From: Paenibacillus sp. MSJ-34
GTDB taxonomy: Bacteria; Bacillota; Bacilli; Paenibacillales; Paenibacillaceae
Assembly (NCBI RefSeq): GCF_018918005.1
Contig: NZ_JAHLPR010000043.1
Span: forward strand, 1-64,000
Reading direction: 5' to 3'
DNA length: 64,000 nucleotides
Shown here in pieces: positions 42,939 to 50,966 of this stretch. Made by a program: the position numbers and the translations under genes. The notes under the pieces are model-generated. The model did not search any database. It was given only the letters and a program-made list of their open reading frames with translations, and was not told the origin of the DNA. Position 1 is the stretch's first letter, and each line of letters opens with the position of its first letter.

Positions 42939-43724
42939 TTAAAATGATCCTCTGCTGCCGCTATGCGAATGGCCGCCTCTGGAGATCCCTCCGCCGCCGC
43001 CCGAGCCGCCGCTGTTGTTTCTTTCGATCTTCCGCTTCGTTGTCGTCGTTCGAATGTACCTGTCATGACCGTCCAAAATCCCCGAAGTGCTCGTATCTTC
43101 GTAGGTCCGCCGGTTGACCGTAACGCGGCCGCCGGAACGGTAAGCCATCGTCCCGACAACGACGCCTCCGATCCCAACCGAAGCCGCCAACTGAAACCAG
43201 AGCTGAAACAAAATATTGTCCGGATTCACCCCGGGTTCGAAGCCCATATAGTTATGGGCGGTTTTGATATATTTCTCGAAAGCCGCGTAATAATCGCCGT
43301 CCGATAAGTACGGTGTAATTTTATGGCGTATTTTGTCCAGCCTGCCGTCGTCCAAATACGTCTCCGCTTTATAAAATCCGGCCAAATAAACCTCCCGGTT
43401 GTTCATGTCCAACATCAAAATGACCGCATTGCCATGAGGCTTGTCGTACCCGGGCGCATGATCGTCGTAGAAATCCTCCGTCATTAGCTGGACATCGATA
43501 TTTTCGACATTTTTGGAAGTGACAACGATCATATCCGTTTCCCGCTCCGCCCCGTATTCGTTGGCCATGGCGTTCAGCTTATCTCGCTCTTCTTGGCTGA
43601 GCAGATTGGCTTCGTCATAGATGAATTGCTTTCCCCCCGCTGCCGCCGCAATCTGTACGGGAAAGGCGAGATATACGGCAAAGAAGCACAGCATCGCCAG
43701 AACCGCCGCTTTATGTCCTCTCAC
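42939..43724 (-). CDS. ydjH: TPM-domain membrane protein (YdjH-like)
   Basis: A 261-residue protein. A signal peptide or N-terminal helix (AVLAMLCFFAVYLAFPVQIAAA) leads to an exported TPM domain (FIYDEANLLSQEERDKLNAMA, TDMIVVTSKN, GNAVILMLDMNNREVYLAGF). A second helix follows near 175-195 and then a Gly/Ser/His-rich tail (SGGGGGISRGGHSHSGSR), as in this family. The start is GTG, six bases after GGGGGGAGG, and it overlaps the TGA of the preceding gene (GTGA), so translation is coupled. It forms the envelope-stress complex with YdjG and YdjI. Confidence 0.85.
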   Translation of the reverse strand: MRGHKAAVLAMLCFFAVYLAFPVQIAAAAGGKQFIYDEANLLSQEERDKLNAMANEYGAERETDMIVVTSKNVENIDVQLMTEDFYDDHAPGYDKPHGNAVILMLDMNNREVYLAGFYKAETYLDDGRLDKIRHKITPYLSDGDYYAAFEKYIKTAHNYMGFEPGVNPDNILFQLWFQLAASVGIGGVVVGTMAYRSGGRVTVNRRTYEDTSTSGILDGHDRYIRTTTTKRKIERNNSGGSGGGGGISRGGHSHSGSRGSF

Positions 43725-44752
43725 CAGAATCCTCCCCCCATCATCCAAGAGACGAGCTTGAGCGACAGGAAAGAGACGCCGAAAATGCCTGCAAACCAAG
43801 CGGACACTTTCGCCATGCTAATCGGGGGCTTGCCGACCACCTTGCCCGTCTGCCCGTTCATGGCAAACGTATACTCCGACTTATTGTAATCGTAGTGCAC
43901 CATCCATACCGGTAGCAGAACATAATCCGCCTGTTTCAACTTGGTATCGATTTGCTTATTGGTGTAATGAACCGTGTTATACCCTGCCGTCGCAGACGAA
44001 ATGTAAGCATCGATATATCCTCTGATTTTCTCTTTCGCCCGCGGGAAAAGCTGCTCCTCGTCATAGCTGTACTTCTCCGCAATATAACCGGCGAGATACG
44101 GCGTTTTGAAACTTTTCAACTGCTCATACGGAAAAGGCTCCAACTTATCCATCAGTTCGTCCTTCATTTTCGCCGAAGCGTCGATCGGCACCTTCACATA
44201 ATTGAGACGGATTTTCCGGTAGACGTCGAAATATTGCGTTTCCGTATAATGGTAGTCGCCTCTTGTATACGTTCTTACTTTCGTGCCCTGGCCATGCACC
44301 TCGATTTTATTATGCAGTTCATATAACCAGAAAGGCACATACATCCCGGTAATTCCTTTAATGCGATCCGCCGTCATAAATCCGCTTGGCGTTAGGAGGC
44401 CGTTGCGGCACCATTTCCGAAAAGCCCTCATCGCTTCTTCCTTCGTAATCGAAAAAGGAATGACCATAACCGGGGCTAGTTCTCCGCTCAACCGGTCGCT
44501 GAGCACGACGGCCGAACCGCAAAAGCTGCAAGTCGTCGCGCTCGTCTCCGACTCGGTCATAATAACGGCTCCGCAACTGTTGCAATGATACTCTTTCACC
44601 TCGTCTTCGGTGAAGACATGCTTTGTCAATGGATCGGGGATTTGCTCGATATTGTCTTTTCTTCCGCAGCTTAGGCAAGATAACGTTCCTGTGTCACCGT
44701 CAAAAACCATGCCGCCGCCGCAGTTCGGACATTTGTATTCGATAACCGGCAT
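43721..44752 (-). CDS. ydjG: Zinc-ribbon membrane protein (YdjG-like)
   Basis: A 343-residue protein with two N-terminal zinc ribbons (CPNCGG...CLSCG at 8-29 and CNSCG...CSFCG at about 57-78). A large soluble middle domain follows (VMVIPFSITKEEAMRAFRKWC, GMYVPFWLYEL, VLLPVWMVHYDYNKSEYTFAMNGQTGKVVG) and then a C-terminal transmembrane helix. This matches Bacillus YdjG, a partner of YdjH. It starts four bases after the pspA stop and overlaps ydjH by four bases. Confidence 0.88.
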   Translation of the reverse strand: MPVIEYKCPNCGGGMVFDGDTGTLSCLSCGRKDNIEQIPDPLTKHVFTEDEVKEYHCNSCGAVIMTESETSATTCSFCGSAVVLSDRLSGELAPVMVIPFSITKEEAMRAFRKWCRNGLLTPSGFMTADRIKGITGMYVPFWLYELHNKIEVHGQGTKVRTYTRGDYHYTETQYFDVYRKIRLNYVKVPIDASAKMKDELMDKLEPFPYEQLKSFKTPYLAGYIAEKYSYDEEQLFPRAKEKIRGYIDAYISSATAGYNTVHYTNKQIDTKLKQADYVLLPVWMVHYDYNKSEYTFAMNGQTGKVVGKPPISMAKVSAWFAGIFGVSFLSLKLVSWMMGGGFW

Positions 44753-44756
44753 TTGC

Positions 44757-45437
44757 TTATTCCTTCTTTTTCATTTTTTCTTTGATCGCAGCCAGCTCGT
44801 CTTCGGGACTCGCAACCGCACTCGCATCGCCGCCCGCTGCGTTCTTCTGCAATTGGGCAATCAGCTCGTCGAGGTCGTCTTCCTTCGCCTCCGCCCTAAG
44901 CTCGGCCAGCGCCAGCGCTTCGTTCAAAGCGCGGTCCGCCTTCTCTTCCATGGCATGGAATGCGGAATGAACGCCGCCTGGCGAGGAATGCTGTATTTTC
45001 GCAGCGGCCAACTTCCCTTTCAACTCGGCGCGCCGCGATTCCAATTGGTCCATATCCGACACAAGCTTATCCTGCATTTGTTTCATGCTTGCGGCGTTCG
45101 CAGAAGCCCGGTCATACGCGGCTTGCAATTCGGCATGCTTCTCCGCCTGCTTCGCCTTCCTCTCCAGAAACTTCAAGGCGTCCTCGTCATTGCCGGCTTC
45201 CGCCGCCTTCTCGGCATAACGCTGCAGCTTCTTCATCTCGGCGCCGGATTCGTCCAACGCTCTCTTCGCCCTTCTCTCTTCCGAGAGCACCGAAGCCGTC
45301 TCCGCCTTCACCTTGCCCAAGTCGCCGTTCAAGCTCCGCATATATTCGGCAATCGTCTTCTCCGGATCTTCCGCCCGATCCAACAAAGCGTTCATATTCG
45401 CTTTCATCACATCCCGAAACCTCGATAAGATTCCCAT
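44757..45437 (-). CDS. pspA: PspA/IM30-family phage-shock protein
   Basis: A 226-residue, almost wholly helical PspA/Vipp1-type ESCRT-III-like protein that binds and stabilises stressed membranes. The start MGILSRFRDVMKANMNALLDRAEDPEKTIAEYMR is characteristic, with an amphipathic first helix; heptad-rich helices follow to about residue 190 (LGKVKAETASVLSEERRA, KAKQAEKHAELQAAYDRA). The ATG sits eleven bases after GGAGG; ten open codons upstream are ignored. It heads the pspA-ydjGHI operon. An ECF-type promoter (see 45475-45505) points to control by an envelope-stress sigma factor such as SigW. Confidence 0.92.
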   Translation of the reverse strand: MGILSRFRDVMKANMNALLDRAEDPEKTIAEYMRSLNGDLGKVKAETASVLSEERRAKRALDESGAEMKKLQRYAEKAAEAGNDEDALKFLERKAKQAEKHAELQAAYDRASANAASMKQMQDKLVSDMDQLESRRAELKGKLAAAKIQHSSPGGVHSAFHAMEEKADRALNEALALAELRAEAKEDDLDELIAQLQKNAAGGDASAVASPEDELAAIKEKMKKKE

Positions 45438-45474
45438 AATAAGCACCGCCTCCGAAAAAGTTTGCATTTATCCT

Positions 45475-45505
45475 ATTATACAGTAATGACGGAGCGAAGG
45501 TTTCA
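45475..45505 (-). promoter_or_regulatory. ECF-sigma-like promoter of the pspA operon
   Basis: On the minus strand TGAAAC (45500-45505) is followed 17 bp later by TGTATAAT. TGAAAC is the SigW-type -35 element, and TGTA is close to the CGTA -10 element. The Bacillus pspA-ydjGHI operon is SigW-controlled, so the match is meaningful though imperfect. Confidence 0.6.
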
Positions 45506-45917
45506 TTTATCGAAAAGGTCAAGAAAGATTCCGTTCTGCCGATCCCGGTATCTTCAAATTCTTCCTTCTGTCGATATCCCTTTCATTCAGTAGGCAGAGG
45601 TACAAATCATATGTCCTATTCGAACGACAGAAACCGGCTTTTTGAATCTGAACGAAAGGGATTCCCACAAAAGGGAATTTGATAACATAAAGCCGATTGT
45701 CTCAACGTAAAGCTTTAGCCGCAATCTTGCTGTCTCCTTTTCTTCGATCAGCAATTGAGTGTACAAAGATTCTACGCTCCAGTCGGAATCGCAACGTTCT
45801 TCCAACTTGTCTAAAAGGCCCTTGTATGGAACGCGCCACTCATCCTTGCTATATAATTGTTTTTATCCTTTATTTTAATTTACCGCAATGCCAGGTACCA
45901 TTTTAGAGTCCGCTCCC

Positions 45918-45945
45918 TTGACATTTATAGCGAAGATTTTATAAT
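45918..45945 (+). promoter_or_regulatory. SigA-type promoter of the EamA transporter gene
   Basis: TTGACA (45918-45923) and TATAAT (45940-45945) are both perfect consensus hexamers with a 16-bp spacer, 44 bp before the start codon. Confidence 0.8.
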
Positions 45946-45989
45946 AAGAGGGCTTCAACTATATGTGAAATTTGTAACAAGGAGATTCG

Positions 45990-46901
45990 ATGATGTGGTT
46001 TTTGTTTGCTCTATTAACGGCATTTGCCTGGGGAGGCGCCGATCTGTTTTATAAAAAGGGAAGCGATCCTCAAGATCGGTTCAGCCATATTAAAATCGTT
46101 ATTACGGTCGGCTTCGTGATGGGGATTCACGCTACGGCTTATCTACTGATCAAAGGAATCGACTTCGATCCGACAGATTTGGTTCGCTATCTCCCTGTTT
46201 CCGCGCTTTATATTCTGTCGATGACGATTGGGTATATCGGTTTGCGATATATGGAGCTATCTATTGCATCTCCCGTTCAAAATTGTTCGGGCGCCGTAAC
46301 AGCCATCCTGTTGTTCCTATTTTTCAAACACGATCTGGGCATCGTTGAAATATTGGGTGTGACTGTCGTGACTTTCGGCGTTATTGGAATTGCCATTTTG
46401 GAAAAGAGAGCTGAACGCGAGACTCTTTCGGACCATTCAACCCATATCGATCAAAAATATCAAATCGGCTTTATGGCCATTACCTTCCCGATTTTATACT
46501 GCTTCATCGACGGGCTCGGAACGTTTGCCGATGCGATCTATTTGGATGAGTTAAGCCTGATCGGCGAGGATGCCGCCCTGATCGCTTACGAATTCACCTT
46601 TTTTATTTGCGCCTTGGCGGCATTTGTCTATCTCAGGGTGATCCGTAAACAGCCGTTTCGCATTTTTCAAGAACGGGCCAAAGGATATGCCGCTCTATTG
46701 GAAACAACGGGGCAATTCTTCTACGTGTTCGCCATGTCTAGCAACGCCATCATAACAGCGCCACTGATCGCTTCCTACAGCATGTTTTCGGTCATCCTGT
46801 CCCGAATCTTTCTCCAGGAGCGGCTGAATAAAAAACAATATGCTCTTATTGTCGTCGTCATCGTCGGTATCGCTTTGCTAGGCTTAGCCGATGCGTTGTA
46901 A
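45990..46901 (+). CDS. EamA/DMT-superfamily transporter
   Basis: A 303-residue membrane protein with ten predicted helices in two EamA halves (about 1-130 and 160-300). The N-terminal WFLFALLTAFAWGGADLFYKKGS and the GVTVVTFGVIGIAIL end of the first half, then LIVVVIVGIALLGLADAL at the C-terminus, are typical. Such proteins export or import small metabolites; the substrate is unknown. AAGGAGA precedes tandem ATG codons. A near-consensus promoter stands upstream and the gene is monocistronic. Confidence 0.88.
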   Translation: MMWFLFALLTAFAWGGADLFYKKGSDPQDRFSHIKIVITVGFVMGIHATAYLLIKGIDFDPTDLVRYLPVSALYILSMTIGYIGLRYMELSIASPVQNCSGAVTAILLFLFFKHDLGIVEILGVTVVTFGVIGIAILEKRAERETLSDHSTHIDQKYQIGFMAITFPILYCFIDGLGTFADAIYLDELSLIGEDAALIAYEFTFFICALAAFVYLRVIRKQPFRIFQERAKGYAALLETTGQFFYVFAMSSNAIITAPLIASYSMFSVILSRIFLQERLNKKQYALIVVVIVGIALLGLADAL

Positions 46902-46972
46902 GGGCGGAACCCGACCTCTTACGAAAAACGCCCATACAAATTTATTAATTGATAATATGTAAGGTGATGGAG

Positions 46973-47218
46973 ATGGAACGTAAGGTTACAAAGTTCGGCA
47001 ATAGCCTCGGCATTACGATGACCGAAGCATTGAAACAGATCGGTCTAGAGCTTGGCGATACTGTGCATATTGATGTAAAAGAATCAGAGGGAGAAATCGT
47101 TATTCGCAAAGCGAATAAAGTCGAATTGCCAGCTGGTATTGGCCCCGACTTCTTAAAGTCTCTCTCGCAAGTTATGGAACAATATGACGATACTCTAAAA
47201 GGTTTGAAGGACCGTTAA
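46973..47218 (+). CDS. AbrB/MazE-type antitoxin
   Basis: An 81-residue protein with a swapped-hairpin AbrB DNA-binding domain (MERKVTKFGNSLGITMTEALKQIGLELGDTVHID) and a C-terminal tail (about 50-81) likely to bind and neutralise the toxin. AAGGTG lies six bases before the chosen ATG; two earlier in-frame ATG codons are less well placed. The stop is one base from the start of the Doc-type toxin, a standard antitoxin-first layout with translational coupling. It probably represses its own promoter. Confidence 0.88.
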   Translation: MERKVTKFGNSLGITMTEALKQIGLELGDTVHIDVKESEGEIVIRKANKVELPAGIGPDFLKSLSQVMEQYDDTLKGLKDR

Positions 47219-47219
47219 A

Positions 47220-47621
47220 ATGGATGTCCGCTATTTGTCTGTTCAAGAGATCATTGCGATTAATGTAGCTGTTATCCAAAAATATAGTCCTGAAGAACAC
47301 ATTGGTGTCAAGGATAGCGGCTTATTGGAATCGGCTATTCTGCCTCCCCGCTCGTCAGCCTTTGGCGAGGATGCCTGTCCCTCCTTATTCGAAAAAGTCG
47401 CCGCTCTATTTGAATCGTTAGGACAGAATTATCCGTTCCAAAATGCTAACAAGAGAACTGCTTTTGCCGCTCTTGTGATTTTCCTGCAGTTGAACGGATA
47501 CGGATTTGCGATGAACCAAAAAGTTGCCGAAGACCTGACCGTAGATATGGTTAATCATAAATATTCTTTTCAAGAACTTTCTTCGTTCATCCGAAAGCAT
47601 TGTATCGATAAAATGATATAG
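47220..47621 (+). CDS. Doc-type Fic toxin with Tyr in place of the catalytic His
   Basis: A 133-residue protein of the death-on-curing (Doc) group of Fic enzymes. The start (VRYLSVQEIIAINVAVI) and the middle GVKDSGLLESAILPPRSSAFG match Doc. The Fic loop, normally HxFx(D/N)xNKR, reads Y71-P-F-Q-N-A-N-K-R-T. The Asn, Lys and Arg that bind ATP phosphates are kept, but the His that acts as the general base is Tyr. Doc phosphorylates EF-Tu; without the His this protein could be inactive, slow or altered in activity. It follows the AbrB-type antitoxin by one base. No ribosome site other than the antitoxin 3' end (AAAGGTTTGAAGG) is visible. Confidence 0.85.
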   Translation: MDVRYLSVQEIIAINVAVIQKYSPEEHIGVKDSGLLESAILPPRSSAFGEDACPSLFEKVAALFESLGQNYPFQNANKRTAFAALVIFLQLNGYGFAMNQKVAEDLTVDMVNHKYSFQELSSFIRKHCIDKMI

Positions 47622-47661
47622 CAAGAATGCATATGGAAGGGGATACCTCCCCAAATTCGAC

Positions 47662-47915
47662 GATCCGCGCAGACGTACGCTCCTTGTTTGGCGCTAAACT
47701 GGCAATCCTTATTGGGTTCAAAATGAAGACGCTCCCATTGTAACGAAAGTACGGATCGTTATTGTTTGGAAATCGGCGATTTCACCGCCTTTTTCCCTTC
47801 ATTAGCGTGTTTCAGTTTCGTTACACGAGCAACAAGGTGATTTACGGGCTATTAGCGTGTATACGTTTCGTTAGCCCGCCCGGCGGGTCGTCAGCCACCA
47901 GCGGTACATATGACG
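47662..47915 (-). repeat. Dispersed intergenic repeat, copy B (inverted relative to copy A)
   Basis: This copy, read on the minus strand, follows copy A (2235-2493) over its whole length, with about one mismatch in five bases and a 4-bp deletion (CGTT of CAGTTTCGTTAGCGCC is missing here). It fills most of the 457 bp between the toxin gene and padR. It ends near GGCTGACGACCCGCC on one side and GCGCCAAACAAGGAGCGTACG on the other. Confidence 0.8.
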
Positions 47916-48000
47916 AAACGTTACGGTTCCCATGAAATTTCCCGAGATGCTAACGGGCAGAATAGTTGAAAATGTAAAATCTGTATCAGAGCAAACGCCA

Positions 48001-48049
48001 TTGACAAACCAACTACTACGTGTTACTTTTTAGTGGTAGTAAGTAACAC
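48001..48049 (+). promoter_or_regulatory. Promoter and PadR operator of the exporter operon
   Basis: TTGACA (48001-48006) and TACTTT (48024-48029) form a SigA-type promoter with a 17-bp spacer. GTGTTACTT (48020-48028) and AAGTAACAC (48041-48049) are perfect inverted arms around a 12-bp centre, overlapping the -10 element. This is the expected layout for self-repression by the PadR protein encoded next. Confidence 0.75.
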
Positions 48050-48078
48050 TTCATACCAGTCATACAGAATAGTAAAGG

Positions 48079-48414
48079 GTGATTGTCCTGGAAAACTTAA
48101 CGGAAATGCTCAAAGGCGTGCTTGAGGGCTGTGTCCTTGAAATTATTAGCCGCCAAGAAACCTACGGCTACGAAATCACACGGCGGCTGAACGCCCTCGG
48201 CTTCAAAGATGTTGTAGAGGGAACGGTATACACCATCCTGATCCGTCTTGAAAAAAACAAGTTGGTGGAGATCACCAAGAAACCCTCCGACATGGGACCG
48301 CCGCGAAAGTTTTTCGCGATCAACGACGCGGGGCGTGAGGAGCTGCGTAGGTTCTGGGAAAAATGGGAGTTCGTGTCATCAAAAATTAACGAGTTAAAGG
48401 AGAAAAAAGAATGA
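48079..48414 (+). CDS. PadR-family transcriptional regulator
   Basis: A repressor of about 108-111 residues with the PadR winged helix (LEGCVLEIISRQETYGYEITRRLNALGF, EGTVYTILIRLEKNKLVEIT, GPPRKFFAINDAGREEL). Relatives usually begin MENLTEMLKGVLEG; here that Met position is CTG (48088), while the first conventional start in frame is GTG at 48079, only just behind AAAGG. Either a CTG start or a tightly spaced GTG is used. The stop overlaps the next ATG (ATGA), so the gene is coupled to the DUF1048 and ABC genes it should control. The inducing drug or peptide is unknown. Confidence 0.88.
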   Translation: MIVLENLTEMLKGVLEGCVLEIISRQETYGYEITRRLNALGFKDVVEGTVYTILIRLEKNKLVEITKKPSDMGPPRKFFAINDAGREELRRFWEKWEFVSSKINELKEKKE

Positions 48415-48758
48415 ATTTTTGGGAAAAAATTACGGGAATCGACATGACTAAAGAAATGAAAATTTTTGAATCGCGAGCCAAAAAGCTGCCGGCTGATTAT
48501 CAAGCGGCATGGGAAAAAATTAATGCGAATCTTTGGTCGTACTCAGATTTCACCGGGCGCAACCTCATGCCAATTTTTGACGGTGTGCTTGGCCTGCTCG
48601 AAGAGGCGGCGGCTGACGGTCAGCGTGTCCAAGAGGTTTTGGGTGACGATATCAAAGGCTTCTGTTCAGCGCTGGCCGGCGAAGAAGGGGCAAAATCTTA
48701 TCGCGACAAGTGGCGCGAGCAACTCAACAATAATATCGCTAAAAAATTGGGTAAATAG
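48411..48758 (+). CDS. DUF1048-family protein (first copy)
   Basis: A 115-residue helical protein of DUF1048, a family found almost only between PadR regulators and ABC-2 exporters in Firmicutes. Conserved text is WEKITGIDMTKEMKIFESRAKKLPADYQAAWEKI and VLGDDIKGFCSALAG. It probably has an accessory or regulatory role, but none is established. It overlaps padR by four bases and precedes a second copy after 9 bp. Confidence 0.8.
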   Translation: MNFWEKITGIDMTKEMKIFESRAKKLPADYQAAWEKINANLWSYSDFTGRNLMPIFDGVLGLLEEAAADGQRVQEVLGDDIKGFCSALAGEEGAKSYRDKWREQLNNNIAKKLGK

Positions 48759-48767
48759 GAGGATAAA

Positions 48768-49118
48768 ATGAGCATACAAGATATCATCCAAGGCAAAAAA
48801 GAATGGCGAGCCCACATGGCGCGTGTCAAATCGCTCCCACGAGATTATCAGATTGTTTATAAAGAGATTCAAAAATATTTCTTTAAGGTCGGCCCTGTTG
48901 AACTAACCGGCGGTACGGGTTTGCTATCGGGGATTGTCGATCTTTTTGAAGAGGGAGCAGCCTTGGGGAAAGGCGTGCTTGATGTGACGGGAAGAGACGT
49001 AGCGGCTTTTTGCGACGAATTAATCAAAGATTCAAAAACTTACGCTGACATCTGTCAAGAATCGGTTAACCAAGAAGTTAACAAGGCAATGAAAAAGGTT
49101 ACGGATAAAACAAAGTAA
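48768..49118 (+). CDS. DUF1048-family protein (second copy)
   Basis: A 116-residue DUF1048 protein related to its upstream neighbour: IIQGKKEWRAHMARVKSLPRDYQIVYKEIQKYFF and VTGRDVAAFCDELI align with the first copy, so the pair arose by duplication. GGAGGATAAA precedes the ATG. Two different copies in one operon suggest they work as a heterodimer or have separate roles; this is inference. Confidence 0.8.
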   Translation: MSIQDIIQGKKEWRAHMARVKSLPRDYQIVYKEIQKYFFKVGPVELTGGTGLLSGIVDLFEEGAALGKGVLDVTGRDVAAFCDELIKDSKTYADICQESVNQEVNKAMKKVTDKTK

Positions 49119-49133
49119 AAGGGGGATAGCGGG

Positions 49134-49892
49134 ATGGAAAAAGCAATTCAAGTGAAAGGGCTGCAAAAGTCTTTCAAGGACAAAGAAGTCCTGAAGGGCG
49201 TCGATTTTGAAGTGAAGCGAGGCGAGATTTTTGCCCTGCTTGGCTCCAACGGCGCGGGCAAGACGACGATTGTTAGAATCCTTACCACGCTGCTCAAACC
49301 GGACAGCGGAACCGCCACCATAAACGGATTCGATGTTATGTCCAAACCCGACAATGTGCGGCAGGCGATCAGTCTGACCGGGCAATTTGCCGCGGTTGAC
49401 GAGATTTTGACCGGGCGGGAGAATCTTATTTTGATCGCCAAGCTGCGGCATCTTAAAAATCCGCGTCAGGTTGCGGATCACATGCTTAAACGCTTCGGCC
49501 TGACTGACGCCGCGGACCGCAAGGCATCTACTTATTCAGGGGGGATGCGCCGCAGGCTCGACATCGCCTTGAGCCTCGTGGGAAAACCGGAGATTATTTT
49601 CCTCGACGAGCCGACTACCGGACTTGACCCCGAGTCGCGCATCGAGGTATGGAAGACCGTCAAGGAGCTTGCCGCTGGAGGTACAACGATATTGCTCACC
49701 ACGCAGTACTTGGAGGAGGCTGAGCAGCTTGCCGACCGAATTGCCATTCTGCACGAGGGCAAGATTATCGCGAGCGGTACGCTCACGGAGCTGAAAAAGC
49801 TGTTCCCGAAAGCGAAGGTGGAGTATGTTGAAAAACAGCCGTCGTTAGAGGAGATATTCCTCGCAATCGTCGGCAAGAAGGAGGCCATGTAA
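49134..49892 (+). CDS. ABC exporter ATP-binding protein (DrrA-like)
   Basis: A 252-residue ATPase with Walker A LGSNGAGKTT (37-46), Q-loop region SLTGQFAAVDEILTGREN, the signature YSGGMRRRLDIALSL, Walker B IIFLDEPTTGLDPESR and H-switch TTQYLEEAEQLADR. The short C-terminal extension (KVEYVEKQPSLEEIFLAIVGKKEAM) is the DrrA-type tail. It pairs with the ABC-2 permease directly downstream, forming an exporter for a drug or antimicrobial. It is the fourth gene of the padR operon; a GGGGGATAGCGGG site precedes the ATG. Confidence 0.94.
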   Translation: MEKAIQVKGLQKSFKDKEVLKGVDFEVKRGEIFALLGSNGAGKTTIVRILTTLLKPDSGTATINGFDVMSKPDNVRQAISLTGQFAAVDEILTGRENLILIAKLRHLKNPRQVADHMLKRFGLTDAADRKASTYSGGMRRRLDIALSLVGKPEIIFLDEPTTGLDPESRIEVWKTVKELAAGGTTILLTTQYLEEAEQLADRIAILHEGKIIASGTLTELKKLFPKAKVEYVEKQPSLEEIFLAIVGKKEAM

Positions 49893-50660
49893 ATGGAGGC
49901 GGTAAAAAAACACTTTTTTAGCGATATGGGCGTCATGCTTGGGCGCTCTATGCGCCATATTACCCGCAGCATGGACACGATCTTCACGGTTTGCATCACT
50001 CCGATTGCGATGATGCTGCTGTTTGTTTATGTGTTCGGCGGCGCAATCGAAACCGGTACGGATAACTATGTTAACTACCTATTGCCCGGCATCCTGCTGA
50101 TTGCGATTGCAAGCGGTATATCCTATACGGCTTACCGCCTGTTTATGGATAAGCAACGGGGCATCATTGAGCGGTTCCACTCCATGCCGATTGCGCGTTC
50201 CGCCGTGCTGTGGGGGCACGTGCTGACCTCGCTGGTATCCAACGTCATTTCTCTCGTCGTCATCGTTCTCGTCGCGCTCATTATGGGCTTTCGCTCGTCG
50301 GCAGGGATCCTGCCATGGCTTGCCGTAACCGGTATCCTCGTGTTGTTTACGCTGGCTTTGACCTGGGTCGCGGCGATTGCCGGATTATCCGGAAAATCGG
50401 TCGAAGGTGCAAGCGCATTTTCCTATCCGCTTATCTTCCTGCCGTTTATCAGCTCGGCCTTTGTGCCGACCGAGTCGATGCCGCCGGTCGTTCGCGCCTT
50501 TGCCGAAAACCAGCCGGTAACCTCGATCGTGGAAGCCATTCGTGCGCTGCTGTCAGGTCAGCCGGTGGGCCATGAAATATGGGTCGCTCTTGCGTGGTGT
50601 GTCGGGATTTTGATCGTAGCGTATTTTTTTGCGATGAGGGCGTATAAAAAGCGGATGTGA
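49893..50660 (+). CDS. ABC-2 type exporter permease (DrrB-like)
   Basis: A 255-residue inner-membrane protein with six helices. The N-terminal DMGVMLGRSMRHITRSMDTIF, the MDKQRGIIERFHSMPIARSAVLWGHV stretch and FLPFISSAFVPTESMPPVVRAFAENQPVTSIVEAIRALL are the ABC2 permease signature. It starts right after the ATPase stop (TAAATGG) and lies in the same transcript. It ends at a clear hairpin terminator. The exported compound cannot be told from the sequence. Confidence 0.93.
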   Translation: MEAVKKHFFSDMGVMLGRSMRHITRSMDTIFTVCITPIAMMLLFVYVFGGAIETGTDNYVNYLLPGILLIAIASGISYTAYRLFMDKQRGIIERFHSMPIARSAVLWGHVLTSLVSNVISLVVIVLVALIMGFRSSAGILPWLAVTGILVLFTLALTWVAAIAGLSGKSVEGASAFSYPLIFLPFISSAFVPTESMPPVVRAFAENQPVTSIVEAIRALLSGQPVGHEIWVALAWCVGILIVAYFFAMRAYKKRM

Positions 50661-50966
50661 AATAGTTCATCTAATTCAATGATCAGAATAAAACTTAGGC
50701 AGTTCAAAGGAAAACGCCAAGCCGGTAGACATCATCATGGGCTTGGCGTATATTTTAACAATATGCAGTTCGCGGACACAGGAGACGCTAATTGTGACAA
50801 ACGGTCGGATTTCGGACAGTTCGCGGACATACGATCCTTTATTCGCGCTAAAAGCGTAAAAATAAGCCCTCCGAAGAACGAATAACGGAAGCAGTGTCCG
50901 CCTAAACCGCAAATAAGCCATTTTGACGCGAAATAAAGGCCGTACGGTCCGGATCGCAATTTCTAT
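50661..50966. other. Intergenic region with recurring CGGACA-type repeats
   Basis: After the exporter terminator the text contains related units, such as CAGTTCGCGGACACAGG near 50766 and CAGTTCGCGGACATACG near 50818, then an inverted relative (GCAGTGTCCGCCT) near 50891. Similar text occurs near 10790-10840 and 2680-2740, so this is a degenerate genome-wide intergenic repeat. No gene is supported. Confidence 0.45.
50714..50755 (+). terminator. Terminator of the PadR-ABC exporter operon
   Basis: ACGCCAAGCC (50714-50723) and GGCTTGGCGT (50740-50749) form a perfect 10-bp stem, followed by ATATTTT. Confidence 0.85.

Larger units (their letters stand above)
45438..45989. other. Divergent intergenic region between pspA and the EamA gene
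   Basis: About 550 bp with the pspA promoter at one end and a SigA-type promoter for the EamA gene at the other. A 72-codon open frame on the minus strand (45587-45805) has no ribosome site or recognisable domain. Nothing else can be supported. Confidence 0.5.

Noticed and set aside
45587-45805. 72-codon open frame between pspA and the EamA gene
   Set aside because: No ribosome site or homology signal and it lies in a promoter region.
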